Of a stretch of 36,535 nucleotides of DNA, positions 1 to 7,799 are shown one piece after another; the first letter of the stretch is position 1, and the number at the start of each line of letters is the position of its first letter. This DNA comes from Nitrospirota bacterium. GTDB lineage: Bacteria; Nitrospirota; Nitrospiria; Nitrospirales; Nitrospiraceae. A program made the translations under genes and the position numbers. The notes under the pieces were generated by a model. It saw only the letters and a list, made by a program, of their open reading frames with translations. It was not told the origin of the DNA and did not search any database. The stretch spans positions 1-36,535 of the forward strand of contig JACQEY010000239.1 in assembly GCA_016200355.1 (NCBI GenBank), read 5' to 3'.

Positions 1-2
1 AT

Positions 3-86
3 AACCAGACATTTGACATGTATGGGACCCACAGCCATGGCAAAGAAATGAAGATGATGGAGATCATCTATACGCGGAAGCCCTGA
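3..86 (+). CDS. C-terminal end of a DUF1579-like protein (partial)
   Basis: An open frame runs in from the left edge and stops at TGA 84-86. The 27 visible residues end in KMMEIIYTRKP, which resembles the C-terminal strand of DUF1579 proteins, small beta-rich proteins of unknown function. The gene begins outside the window and is too short for the ORF track. Family assignment rests on a short tail and is tentative. Confidence 0.5.
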   Translation, partial: NQTFDMYGTHSHGKEMKMMEIIYTRKP

Positions 87-87
87 G

Positions 88-113
88 GAACCTGCTCACT
101 TTCGGTTCGACCG
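88..113 (+). repeat. 26-bp direct repeat, copy 1
   Basis: The motif starts gaacctgct and ends ttcggttcgaccg. It matches the copy at 1749-1774 at 23 of 26 positions. Its end is a small palindrome (TCGGT-TCG-ACCGA). It lies in the gap between the DUF1579-like tail and the ABM gene. Confidence 0.6.
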
Positions 114-147
114 ACGAGAATGGCCGAGTCTGCAAAGGAGGCTGCAG

Positions 148-447
148 ATGATTGCCGTCGTGTGGGACACTTGGTTGAAGCCTGGTACCGAAACGGAGGG
201 ACTCAGGCTCACCAGGCTAATCTGGTCCGACATGCGGAGTTTTGACGGCTACTTGTCTCATCAGATTCTAGTCGGTGAGGATGCGCCGGGTCATGTCATC
301 GCCATTGCGACATGGCGGAGCCGAGCGGATGCCGATGCTGTACGGGGAAAATACAAAGACTCCGAAACGATCCGTCAGCTGACCCCACTGCTTGCCCGCC
401 CTCGGGAACGTTGGGTGACACATGAGGATGGAGCAGGTTCGGACTGA
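148..447 (+). CDS. ABM-domain (antibiotic biosynthesis monooxygenase-like) small protein
   Basis: This is a 99-residue protein with the pattern of a single dimeric alpha/beta-barrel ABM domain: an N-terminal strand (MIAVVWDTWLKPG), a helix with a LIWSDM segment, a central strand (GYLSHQILVGED) and a strand ending in IAIATWRSRADADAV. ABM proteins are small dimeric enzymes or heme/quinone-binding proteins; the substrate cannot be read from sequence. A strong ribosome binding site (aaaggagg) lies 6 bases before the ATG. It is followed in the same direction by a methyltransferase and a VOC protein, which may suggest detoxification or stress roles, but that is inference. Confidence 0.7.
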   Translation: MIAVVWDTWLKPGTETEGLRLTRLIWSDMRSFDGYLSHQILVGEDAPGHVIAIATWRSRADADAVRGKYKDSETIRQLTPLLARPRERWVTHEDGAGSD

Positions 448-527
448 CTCGACCAGATACTGGCTTGACCTCAGCCTCGGTTTTGCCGCGATGTGTGGCG
501 GTTGATCGATAGGCGAAGGACACGATC

Positions 528-1205
528 ATGCACATAGCCGCACAAGCCTGTCCTGTCCCAGAGAAAACACGGGGAGCCAGAAGTGTCGGGAGTATCCTCT
601 CGTCATGCGCGCTCCTCCTAGTACTGCTTCTTCCATCGGCTTGTGCCGGTCTGGCGTATCAACACATGAACGATCCCTCGCGGGATGAGTGGCAGAAACC
701 GCGGGAGGTGATCGCAGCGCTTGCCATCAAACCAGGTTCGCGAGTGGCGGACCTGGGCGCAGGCGGCGGATACTTTACCTGGCATCTTGCGGAAGCGGTT
801 AGTCTGCAAGGAAGAGTGTATGCCGTAGACATTGATGAGACCGCGTTGGGCATCATCCAAAAAGAAATGAAGTCCCGCGGAATTACCACGGTAGTGCCGA
901 TCCACGCCGAATCTCATGACGCAAAACTCACAGAGCCGGTAGATCTGATATTTACCTGCGATACCTACCATCACATGGAAGATCGCGTGACGTATTTTCG
1001 GTTACTGGCTCGCTACCTCAAGCCGGGAGGCCGGGTGGCAATTCTGGATTTCCACCCCCATGGGTTTTTTTCAGGCCTGCTCGGACACGGGACCGCCAAG
1101 GAAGACGTCAGACGTGAGATGGAAGCAGCCGGCTACCGACTTGTGAGCGATTACAATCTGGTCGATACCCAGCATTTCCAGATCTTCACGCGCAAAGATT
1201 CATAA
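528..1205 (+). CDS. Class I SAM-dependent methyltransferase with an N-terminal export signal
   Basis: The 225-residue protein has a Rossmann methyltransferase core: motif I VADLGAGGGYF near residue 80, an acidic DID motif near residue 101 and a post-II segment LKPGGRVAILDF. Ahead of it, residues about 15-40 form a basic then strongly hydrophobic stretch (SCALLLVLLLPSACAG) that looks like a signal or lipoprotein signal, although the lipobox is weak. The mature part opens with NDPSRDEWQKP, seen in a family of methyltransferases often predicted to be exported. SAM is normally cytoplasmic, so the export signal is odd. A gaagga ribosome site precedes the ATG. Substrate unknown. Confidence 0.75.
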   Translation: MHIAAQACPVPEKTRGARSVGSILSSCALLLVLLLPSACAGLAYQHMNDPSRDEWQKPREVIAALAIKPGSRVADLGAGGGYFTWHLAEAVSLQGRVYAVDIDETALGIIQKEMKSRGITTVVPIHAESHDAKLTEPVDLIFTCDTYHHMEDRVTYFRLLARYLKPGGRVAILDFHPHGFFSGLLGHGTAKEDVRREMEAAGYRLVSDYNLVDTQHFQIFTRKDS

Positions 1206-1221
1206 GAAAGGATGGCCGACG

Positions 1222-1704
1222 ATGAGAGCGAATAAAGTGCATTTTGTGCCGAAGGGATACCACGTCGTGACTCCCTACTTGAGCATCAAGGGGGCAGCGA
1301 GAGCCATCGTATTTTACAAGAAGATCTTTGAAGCCAAGGAAGTGATGCGCATGCCAGGACCGGACGGCACCATTGGCCATGCCGAAATCCAAATCGGCGA
1401 CTCTCGCATCATGCTGGCCGACGAATATCCAGACATGAACTTTCTCGGTCCTCGAGCATTCGGTGGAACGCCGGTTCATATTCATGTGTACGTGAAGGAT
1501 GCGGGCAAGGTGGCAAAAAAGGCGGTGGCTGCCGGTGCAAAACTACTGAGACCAGTGGCAGATCAGTTCTATGGCGACCGGAGCGGTTCCCTGGAAGACC
1601 CCTTTGGACATATCTGGCATGTGGCAACCCATAAAAAAGATATTTCACTGAAAGAAATGAAGAAACGTGCCGCGGCGATGGCTTCGACTGCTGAGTGCCC
1701 ATAA
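1222..1704 (+). CDS. VOC (glyoxalase/bleomycin resistance-like) family protein, PhnB type
   Basis: The 160-residue protein fits the vicinal oxygen chelate fold: two beta-alpha-beta-beta-beta halves, the first beginning VTPYLSIKGAARAIVFYKKIF and the second VHIHVYVKDAGKVAKKAVAAG. The typical segment DRSGSLEDPFGHIWHVATH closes the second half and supplies likely metal ligands. This is the PhnB/YdeI-like subgroup, whose members lack a single defined substrate. It starts 16 bases after the methyltransferase stop with an aaagga site, so the two are probably cotranscribed. Confidence 0.85.
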   Translation: MRANKVHFVPKGYHVVTPYLSIKGAARAIVFYKKIFEAKEVMRMPGPDGTIGHAEIQIGDSRIMLADEYPDMNFLGPRAFGGTPVHIHVYVKDAGKVAKKAVAAGAKLLRPVADQFYGDRSGSLEDPFGHIWHVATHKKDISLKEMKKRAAAMASTAECP

Positions 1705-2043
1705 CAGCGGACGATAGACGTGGAGGTCACGGGAGCTTCAAACCGCTTGAACCTGCTTATCTTCGGTTCGACCGGCTCGTTTGATTTCTGGGCGTTGTTT
1801 GACCTTGTGCCTCGCGGTTTGGCTATTTGCGAAACTAGCTCTTGACTCACCCCTGGGCGACACTCGCGTGCGCCGCTAGCATCTAAACACCGTCGACTCC
1901 ATTTCCCGTGCCCGTAATCGAATCTCGCTCGCGCAATTCACATTTATACTCAACTCTTTCCTTCACTTCATCACCACCTTGACTCCCCTCCAACCGCTGT
2001 GATTAGGTCTCTCGCCGATCTTCATAGGACAGGCTGTTTTCTA
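1705..2043. other. Intergenic region without a convincing gene
   Basis: No supported gene is seen here. The stretch holds the second copy of the 26-bp direct repeat (1749-1774) and then low-complexity, C- and T-rich sequence leading to the propeller lipoprotein. The frame from GTG 1999 stays open, but the ATG at 2044 gives a better signal peptide. Confidence 0.6.
1749..1774 (+). repeat. 26-bp direct repeat, copy 2
   Basis: The sequence matches 88-113 at 23 of 26 positions, with identical ends gaacctgct and ttcggttcgaccg. It lies downstream of the VOC gene, so the pair brackets the ABM, methyltransferase and VOC genes. Confidence 0.6.
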
Positions 2044-3099
2044 ATGATGACGATGCTTCGGACCTACCAGACCCAGCGGTTGTTCGCTTGCGCCCTTGCC
2101 CTATTCCTCTGCCTGGCCGGCGCCGGCTGCCAAAAAGAGAGCGAAGCGATCGTCTCCATCGCCTTGCATCCGACGAACGCGAACATTCTCTATGTGGCGA
2201 CGAACGACGCGGTCTATAAGTCGCGCGACGAGGGACAATTGTGGGAGCGCTTCCCGAGCTTCAGCGCAAGGCGGGTGACGACGCTCGCGATCGATCCTGA
2301 ATTCCCCGCCACGATCTATGCCGGCACGATGGCCGATGCCGTCTACAAGAGCCCGGACGGGGGGCAACATTGGCTCCCCCACAATGTCGGGCTCAAAGAG
2401 CACGTCTCTTTTATCAATCAATTCGTCTTTCATCCGACAGACCACGATCAAATCTACGCCGCCACGACCGTCGGCGCCTTTTATACCAAAGACGGCGGGC
2501 GCGAATGGGAAGAACGCATGGCAGGAATGAAGGAAGTCCACATCGTGGTCTCCATTGCCATTCATCCCCGCGATCCTCGGGTTCTCTATGCGGGAACGAC
2601 GGGAGGGGTCTACCGATCCGACAGCGCTGGAATGGGGTGGAAGAAAATCAACAACGGGTTGATTCCCGAACAGGAGCTGATGGGGGCAATGGCACTGGGG
2701 GTCAATGTCATTGTCTTCGATGTGGTCAACCCGGACATCGTCTATGCCGGAACCACGAAGGGCCTTTTCCGTACCGCGACGCGCGGGGAACAATGGGAGC
2801 GGATCGGGCAATCGCTCCCTGATCTGTTCGTGAGCAGTATCCTCCTCGACCCTGCCCAGCCGAAGACCCTCTATATCGGAGGGCCGGGGGGAGTTTGGAA
2901 AAGCCCCGACAGTGGACAGACCTGGACTGCCATTAACAGCGGATTGGCCTCATTGAACATTCGCACGCTCGCGATGAGCCAGCGCGATCCGCGACTTCTC
3001 TATGCCGGCACAAATGGGAGCGGGCTCTATCGCTCGACCGACGCCGGCGCGAGCTGGAAGCCCCTGCCGCTCAAGGCTGCGCCGATAAATGCTCAGTAG
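2044..3099 (+). CDS. Exported seven-repeat beta-propeller lipoprotein (BNR/YCF48-like)
   Basis: After a signal peptide ending in CLAGAGC (probable lipidated Cys), the protein contains seven repeats of about 45 residues. Each has the form hydrophobic-HP-x-LYAGT followed by V/LYKSxDGGxxW, for example LYVATNDAVYKS and IYAGTMADAVYKS. Seven such repeats predict a seven-bladed propeller like YCF48 or sortilin/BNR proteins, probably outside the cytoplasmic membrane. Its function (assembly factor, binding protein or glycosidase-like) cannot be assigned. I chose ATG 2044 because the open frame from GTG 1999 adds 15 residues unlike a signal peptide; tandem ATGs at 2044 and 2047 are both possible. Its stop overlaps the convergent lipoprotein gene by 7 bp. 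Confidence 0.75.
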   Translation: MMTMLRTYQTQRLFACALALFLCLAGAGCQKESEAIVSIALHPTNANILYVATNDAVYKSRDEGQLWERFPSFSARRVTTLAIDPEFPATIYAGTMADAVYKSPDGGQHWLPHNVGLKEHVSFINQFVFHPTDHDQIYAATTVGAFYTKDGGREWEERMAGMKEVHIVVSIAIHPRDPRVLYAGTTGGVYRSDSAGMGWKKINNGLIPEQELMGAMALGVNVIVFDVVNPDIVYAGTTKGLFRTATRGEQWERIGQSLPDLFVSSILLDPAQPKTLYIGGPGGVWKSPDSGQTWTAINSGLASLNIRTLAMSQRDPRLLYAGTNGSGLYRSTDAGASWKPLPLKAAPINAQ

Positions 3100-3575
3100 C
3101 CGGCCTTTGGCGCCGCCTCGCCATGTTTATATCGGCTGCTGTAGGCCAGCATCTGGTCCGACAAGGTCTTCCACTCCTCGGCCGTCATAAGTTCCTTCAT
3201 CCTGAAACGGAGCAAGAGAATCTTCGTCGCCGACTGCATCCGCCGATTGTTCGTGTCATCCAGGACCTTGGTAAACTCCTCCAGAGTCGCCGCGTAGTTG
3301 GCGCTCAACTCATAGAGCTGGCGGTGCCCCGCGCGCTCCTGCTCGCGGCTGGCCTTCAACTCTGTGACAATCTCTCCCACAATCGATTTAACTTGCCCGG
3401 CCTTCTCCTGATCCTTGACGGTCCGATCGATCAAGCCTGCCATGTCCTGCTGACCCTTCTGCCAGTAGGCCTCCCCCTTCCCTTCGGCGCCCATCCCATG
3501 GTGACGATGGGACGAGCAACCGGCCAAGGCGAGCACGACAACAAGTCCGAGAACATATCCCTGAATCCACTTCAT
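3093..3575 (-). CDS. Small lipoprotein with helical/coiled-coil body
   Basis: From the ATG at 3575 the product is 160 residues. A signal peptide with a clean lipobox (LALAGC) is followed by a charged, helix-rich region without Pro. The ORF track extends 30 codons upstream, but those residues (repeated NQINQ) are only the translation of the pentamer repeat next door. The ATG at 3575 has a good purine-rich ribosome site (aaaggggg). I do not recognise the family; it resembles periplasmic metal-responsive or Spy/CpxP-like helical proteins only in general character. Confidence 0.7.
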   Translation of the reverse strand: MKWIQGYVLGLVVVLALAGCSSHRHHGMGAEGKGEAYWQKGQQDMAGLIDRTVKDQEKAGQVKSIVGEIVTELKASREQERAGHRQLYELSANYAATLEEFTKVLDDTNNRRMQSATKILLLRFRMKELMTAEEWKTLSDQMLAYSSRYKHGEAAPKAGY

Positions 3576-3591
3576 AAGAACCCCCTTTGAA

Positions 3592-3741
3592 ATTTGGTTT
3601 ATCTGGTCCATCTGGATTGTTTTGTCTATCTGGTTGATTTGGTTTATCTGGTTAGTTTCGTTCAACCAAACAAAGGAGACAAACCAAATAAAGCAAATAA
3701 CAGTCTTCTCCCCCTGGCGGACTTTTCCCGCATCCTGCTAG
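3592..3741. repeat. Pentamer-type inverted repeat with a conserved right end
   Basis: The left arm (about 3592-3664) is T/G rich with units such as ttggt and tctgg. The right arm (about 3662-3700) is the A/C-rich complement (aaccaaa). Beyond it lies ctggcggacttttcccgc followed by atcctgctag, a terminus related to the ends of the elements at 7800 and 15855. It sits between two divergently transcribed genes and accounts for the artificial N-terminal extensions of both ORFs in the track. Confidence 0.75.
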
Positions 3742-3788
3742 CCCGTTGTCACAGCAATGGTTCTTCCCGTATCATCCTTCTGGCCACC

Positions 3789-4133
3789 ATGTCTGAATCG
3801 ACTCTTCCCGCACCCGATTATACCCTGGCGCTTCGAGAGGAGTTTCGTCATCACCTCGAAACATTCTACGCCCAGCTCAAGTTGGCGCCGCCCTATGAAA
3901 GCGTCGAGAAGGCTATTCGTTCCCTCACGACCTCAGTTCACGCATTGCCACCGCCAGAGCGCGCGCGTCTGGCCACCGACGCGACCGCGCGATGGCAGTA
4001 CTTTCGCCAGGCCTTTGAATCGTCCGGGCTCAGCAAGAAACATCGGGGCATTATTGCAGGTCTCGCCCGCAACCGGTCCAGTCTGAAACTCCCCGCCGAA
4101 TACGATCAGTTCTTGAATTTGTATCTCTCCTGA
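3789..4133 (+). CDS. Hypothetical protein, 114 residues
   Basis: I do not recognise this protein. The ORF in the track begins at 3594, but its first 65 codons come from the pentamer repeat (YLVDLVYLV), so I place the start at ATG 3789 (MSESTLPAPDY). The product is soluble, helix-rich and moderately charged, with no signal peptide, membrane segment or cysteine motif. It ends just before another pentamer repeat. It could be a small conserved protein of the lineage. Confidence 0.55.
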   Translation: MSESTLPAPDYTLALREEFRHHLETFYAQLKLAPPYESVEKAIRSLTTSVHALPPPERARLATDATARWQYFRQAFESSGLSKKHRGIIAGLARNRSSLKLPAEYDQFLNLYLS

Positions 4134-4137
4134 GCTT

Positions 4138-4235
4138 GTTCATTTGGTCTATTTGGTTTGTCTTGTTTATTTGGTTGAGCCAGACCGCTCGATGAACTAA
4201 ACAAACCAAATGAACCAGACAAACCAAACAAACCG
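4138..4235. repeat. Pentamer-type inverted repeat
   Basis: A T/G-rich left arm built of ttggt units (about 4138-4177) and an A/C-rich right arm of aaccaaa units (about 4192-4234) are separated by gagccagaccgctcgat. The arms could pair as one long stem-loop. It lies between the 3' ends of two convergent genes and may help end transcription from both sides, but there is no classical GC stem with a T tract. Confidence 0.75.
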
Positions 4236-4243
4236 GGTTTGCC

Positions 4244-4864
4244 TCAGGATGGCAACTTTGTTCCTTCGAGCACCTCTCGGAGTTCTTGATACACCATCGT
4301 AAGCCGGGCATTCTCCAGCCGATACGCAAATACGACTGTAATGGCTCCTGAGAGTAAAAAAACAACTCCCAGCCCTACAACCCCGAGCGCCAGCACCACT
4401 CCACCGGATGCCGTCATTTCTCCCTCGATGAACAACGAGACCACAGCCCCCACCGTACCCACCGCCACCACGGCAAACCAGATACCGGTGAGAAGAGCCG
4501 AGGACCAGGGAGTGAGCTTTCGGCAGAGCACCGCGAGCGCATCGCCTTCCGGAGACAGGGAGATCAACCCTTTCAATGGCCACAGGGTTCGAAAGCCTAG
4601 AGCGAACAGCCGATATTTCTGACGAATCACAATCTGGTTCAGATCCTGGTACAACCGAGCGGTGCCATGCGGCAATGTCAAGAAACCGCCGGCATCGAAC
4701 CGGTCGGCTAGCTGCTTCATGGTCGTATGCGTGAATCGATCGTGTGTGCGGGCAATTCCACATCCGTACCGGCTCGCATCCGGCGTGAGACGCATGAAGT
4801 AGAACCAGTCTCCAAGAATGAGGCCGAGACACAACGCACCGGCGAAGAGACCAGCGAAAATCAT
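4244..4864 (-). CDS. Hypothetical membrane protein
   Basis: The 206-residue protein has an N-terminal membrane segment (MIFAGLFAGALCLGLILGDWFYF) and two more hydrophobic segments near residues 118-143 and 148-178 (including a LALGVVGLGVVFLL run). Between them is a cytoplasmic or periplasmic stretch of about 90 residues. No catalytic motif is visible and I do not recognise the family. The overlapping minus-strand ORF 4197-4901 is a shadow frame. Confidence 0.6.
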   Translation of the reverse strand: MIFAGLFAGALCLGLILGDWFYFMRLTPDASRYGCGIARTHDRFTHTTMKQLADRFDAGGFLTLPHGTARLYQDLNQIVIRQKYRLFALGFRTLWPLKGLISLSPEGDALAVLCRKLTPWSSALLTGIWFAVVAVGTVGAVVSLFIEGEMTASGGVVLALGVVGLGVVFLLSGAITVVFAYRLENARLTMVYQELREVLEGTKLPS

Positions 4865-5100
4865 GCCGGTACCTATCCCATAGGGGCCGTAGGTGAATCA
4901 AGGGACGAAACCGAGATAATCTGTTGACTCGTCGCAGTGAGTTGGCTAGAGTAGCTCACGTGCTGTTCAGGCGGGTCCCCTCGCTCCACTCAGGTGCTCC
5001 GCCGCACAAATTTTTCCACCCTGTAGTTGCGGCAGTCGACTCATCCCTCGCTTGTCGAGGAACGCAAGTCGCCATTCATTAATGTGGAGTCGGAGGTGAT

Positions 5101-5838
5101 ATGGATTTAGCGAAGATCGAGCGCGTCTATACGTCGTACGCCAAGATCTACGATCGGGTTTTCGGGAAAGTGTTTCACGAAGGGCGCCAGTCGATCATTC
5201 AGAATTTGAACGCCCAGCCTCAAGAAAAAATACTCGAAGTGGGAGTCGGAACCGGCTTGGCTCTGCCGATGTACCCCCGCCATTGCCAGATCGTCGGTAT
5301 CGATTTTTCAGAGGGCATGCTGGACCAAGCAAAACAGCGAGCGGTAGAACACCAGATGGGGCACGTGCAACTGCACCGAATGGATGCCGGCGAGATGGAA
5401 TTCAAAGACGATAGTTTCGATACCGTCGTCGCGGCCTACGTTGTTACCGCTGTCCCCGATTACCGCAAGGTGGTCAGCGAAATGATCCGCGTCTGCCGAC
5501 CCGGCGGACGGATCATCATGCTGAATCACTTCGCCAACGACAATAAGGTCATCGCCGCCGTGGAGAGAGTCCTTTCCCCTCTCACGAAGCACTTAGGGTG
5601 GCGCACGGACTTGGCACTCCAGACCGTGCTGGACGGGACGCCGCTGCACGTCGCCAGGAAGCAAAATGTGAATCCGTTGCGGCTCTGGGCCTTGGTGGAA
5701 TGTGTTAACAAAAAGAACAAGAACGTGAACGGCAAGACACACATCAATGGCGTGAAAAACGGCAACGGCACCGCGGCCTACGCACACATCAACGGCACAC
5801 GCCTGTCAGAACAGGCCAGCGGACAAGCATTGGGCTAA
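5101..5838 (+). CDS. Class I SAM-dependent methyltransferase, PmtA/UbiE-like, with Asn/Gly-rich tail
   Basis: The first 200 residues form a methyltransferase domain: motif I ILEVGVGTGLALPMYP near residue 45, the acidic strand VGIDFSEGML, and later DTVVAAYVVTAVPDY and RVCRPGGRIIMLNH. This matches phosphatidylethanolamine N-methyltransferase (PmtA)-like and UbiE-like enzymes, so methylation of a lipid head group or quinone precursor is a reasonable inference. The last 45 residues are unusual: low complexity, rich in Asn, Gly and Lys, with repeated HING motifs and no predicted fold. A good ggaggtgat ribosome site touches the ATG. A pentamer repeat follows at once. Confidence 0.75.
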   Translation: MDLAKIERVYTSYAKIYDRVFGKVFHEGRQSIIQNLNAQPQEKILEVGVGTGLALPMYPRHCQIVGIDFSEGMLDQAKQRAVEHQMGHVQLHRMDAGEMEFKDDSFDTVVAAYVVTAVPDYRKVVSEMIRVCRPGGRIIMLNHFANDNKVIAAVERVLSPLTKHLGWRTDLALQTVLDGTPLHVARKQNVNPLRLWALVECVNKKNKNVNGKTHINGVKNGNGTAAYAHINGTRLSEQASGQALG

Positions 5839-5926
5839 CTGGTTTGTTTGGTTGATCTGGTCTATTTGGTTTGTTTAGTTCATCGAGTTGGTCTGATTCA
5901 ACCAAACAAACGAGACACACCAAATA
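5839..5926. repeat. Pentamer-type inverted repeat
   Basis: The T/G-rich left arm (tttgtttggttgatctgg and similar) starts directly after the methyltransferase stop. The A/C-rich right arm (accaaacaaacgagac) follows. The right flank (caaatagcagccttct) resembles the flank of the repeats at 3592 and 15855, so all belong to one family. Confidence 0.7.
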
Positions 5927-5955
5927 GCAGCCTTCTACCGCCTCGCCTTCACGCT

Positions 5956-6774
5956 CTACACATCAGCCGCGCGGTGCTGTTCAAATGACTTCCAGTTCTG
6001 CCATTCCCCGCCTGGAATAATCGTATTGCCCACCAAGCACTGGCCGGAGAACCGTTGAGCGATCAGGTCAGCCAGGAGCGAGAGCACTTGACCCGTGCGG
6101 CGATCCTGCACCCCACGGACCCGCAGCACCACGCCAAACCCTGGCCCATCGAGCGGCCCGTACAACATACAGTGAACCCCTGTGGCGTTCGTGGTTCCCT
6201 GCATCGACGCCGGAAGCAGATCCCCTTCCCACTGAATGGAAGGATGACGCCCGGATGACGAAATCGTGGCCCGCCAGGTACAGGGAACACCCGCCACATC
6301 CAGTTCCGCCAAGAGCCATGTGACCGTCGGCCAATCCGGCATCTCACTTTGAAAGGTCCATTGAGCCACCTGCTCCAGCGACAGGGGTTCGAGACTCGGC
6401 GCCGCTACTTCCTCCAGCTGCGCTTCCTCGCACACCACATAAAGTTCGCCCTGCGGATCGAACCAAAAGCGGAGTCTCCCGTCGGTCAACTCCGCCTGGA
6501 TCACTCCCAGCGTCGAGCAATCAGCCCCTTCCTGTTCAAACATCGAGAAATCCGTCACGCCGATCATCGTAAGCTTTGCGACGCGAACCATTTGGCGAAT
6601 ACGATAGCGGATCACGACCGTGACTGTGGTCCCTGCCGGCACCTCGCGGCCAGACGCTTCGTCCAACAGACGTCGCTTCGACACCTGCACATCCGTCACA
6701 TAGCCGCCGCGAAACCCGCCAGTGTGGCCCAGCAGCCAACGTAAGTCTTCGATATTCACCACATGATATTGCAT
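5956..6774 (-). CDS. Hypothetical protein, 272 residues
   Basis: I do not recognise this protein. It is soluble-looking, rich in beta-strand stretches and Trp, with no signal peptide, membrane segment or obvious catalytic motif. An early segment (FRGGYVTDVQVSKRRLLDEA) and a later acidic block (EEAQLEEVAAPSLEPLSLEQ) may separate two domains. The ATG at 6774 lacks a clear ribosome site. Overlapping frames on both strands are shadows. Confidence 0.55.
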   Translation of the reverse strand: MQYHVVNIEDLRWLLGHTGGFRGGYVTDVQVSKRRLLDEASGREVPAGTTVTVVIRYRIRQMVRVAKLTMIGVTDFSMFEQEGADCSTLGVIQAELTDGRLRFWFDPQGELYVVCEEAQLEEVAAPSLEPLSLEQVAQWTFQSEMPDWPTVTWLLAELDVAGVPCTWRATISSSGRHPSIQWEGDLLPASMQGTTNATGVHCMLYGPLDGPGFGVVLRVRGVQDRRTGQVLSLLADLIAQRFSGQCLVGNTIIPGGEWQNWKSFEQHRAADV

Positions 6775-7074
6775 AACATGAATGCTCGCGAACTCCGAAC
6801 GATCTTAGTAGGCTTCGGGAAAACCTTTTCAACTCAAGGAACTTCGCTGGACGGGCACATCTGACATAAGAAAAGAACTCCTGCCGCAGGATGATGGAAC
6901 CGCCCATGACTTCCTCAAGCCCTGCTAGTATAAATCCAGGAAAAGCGGGCGTCTACCGAGACCTTCGACAATCAGACAGCCCTTGCTGTCAATACTGCGA
7001 CCATGTATGTTTCGACTAAAAGGGCCGTAGGGTACGAATAGTTATCATCCATTGTCGACGCACGAGGTCTTCTG
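6775..7074. other. 300-bp intergenic region with a short hairpin
   Basis: No gene is supported here. The only structure I see is a perfect 6-bp inverted repeat, GACAGC-CCTT-GCTGTC (6975-6990). It separates two divergent genes, so it should contain the promoters of both; I could not pick convincing -35/-10 pairs. Confidence 0.5.
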
Positions 7075-7758
7075 ATGCGTGCAGTCTGTCTAAAACACGT
7101 TCCTTTTGAAGGGCCCGGAGCCTTCGCAACGGCGTTGACTGAACGCGGCGTGAGCCTGGAACGCTATCTTGTCCCGCAAGACGGGCTGCCGAAGGATGCG
7201 GGCGATGTGTTGATCGTGATGGGCGGGCCGATGTCGGTGAACGATTCAGATGGTTGGATCGCCGAGGAGACGGCCTTCATCAGATCCGCACTTCACGCTG
7301 GCACGCCCATGATCGGCGTGTGCCTAGGCAGCCAGTTCATGGCGAAAGCGTTGGGCGCCACCGTACGTTCCGGTAAGGCGCTGGAAATCGGCATGACACC
7401 GGTGAGGCTGACGGCTGAGGCGAAACAGGACCCGGTTTTCAGCACGCTGCCGGAGTCATTCGAAGTCTTTGAGTGGCATGGCGAAGTGTTTGACCTCCCC
7501 AAAGACTCTGTGCCCTTGGCCGGCTCCGACATCGCCCCACTGCAAGCCTTCCGCTATGCCACCCATGCCTACGGGCTTCTGTTCCATTTGGAGATGGAAG
7601 AGAACGGCATTGAATCGTTGTCCCGAGAATGTGCGCCTGATCTCGCGAAAGCACGCTTGACCGCGCACCATGTGAAAGCGGCTGCCCTCCCCCATCTACC
7701 GAAACTTCATCAGATCGCCGATCGGCTCATTGGTCACCTTCTCTCTCCTCAGCGTTGA
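7075..7758 (+). CDS. Type 1 glutamine amidotransferase (GMP synthase-like, class I GATase)
   Basis: The 227-residue protein carries the full class I amidotransferase triad: nucleophile Cys83 in the elbow motif GVCLGSQ, and His171 and Glu173 in LLFHLEME. The EWHGE motif near residue 133 is typical of stand-alone GMP-synthase-like GATases. These hydrolyse glutamine, or related gamma-glutamyl compounds, and often act in nitrogen or polyamine metabolism; the acceptor is unknown. A gaggt ribosome site precedes the ATG at proper distance. It lies upstream of dapL, from which it is separated by a repeat element, so cotranscription is doubtful. Confidence 0.8.
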   Translation: MRAVCLKHVPFEGPGAFATALTERGVSLERYLVPQDGLPKDAGDVLIVMGGPMSVNDSDGWIAEETAFIRSALHAGTPMIGVCLGSQFMAKALGATVRSGKALEIGMTPVRLTAEAKQDPVFSTLPESFEVFEWHGEVFDLPKDSVPLAGSDIAPLQAFRYATHAYGLLFHLEMEENGIESLSRECAPDLAKARLTAHHVKAAALPHLPKLHQIADRLIGHLLSPQR

Positions 7759-7799
7759 TTGCCGCCTCATTCCTGCTGTACTCTTAACGTTCCTCATCG

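Noticed and set aside
2101-2811. 236-residue ORF on the minus strand over the propeller gene
   Set aside because: It is antisense to a clear repeat protein and has no recognisable motif.
3576-3665. NQINQ-rich N-terminus of the 3093 gene
   Set aside because: It is the translation of the pentamer repeat; the ATG at 3575 has a signal peptide and ribosome site.
4197-4901. 234-residue minus ORF over the membrane protein
   Set aside because: It is rich in Arg, His and Ser, typical of an alternative frame, and reads the pentamer repeat at its end (FVWFVWFIWFV).
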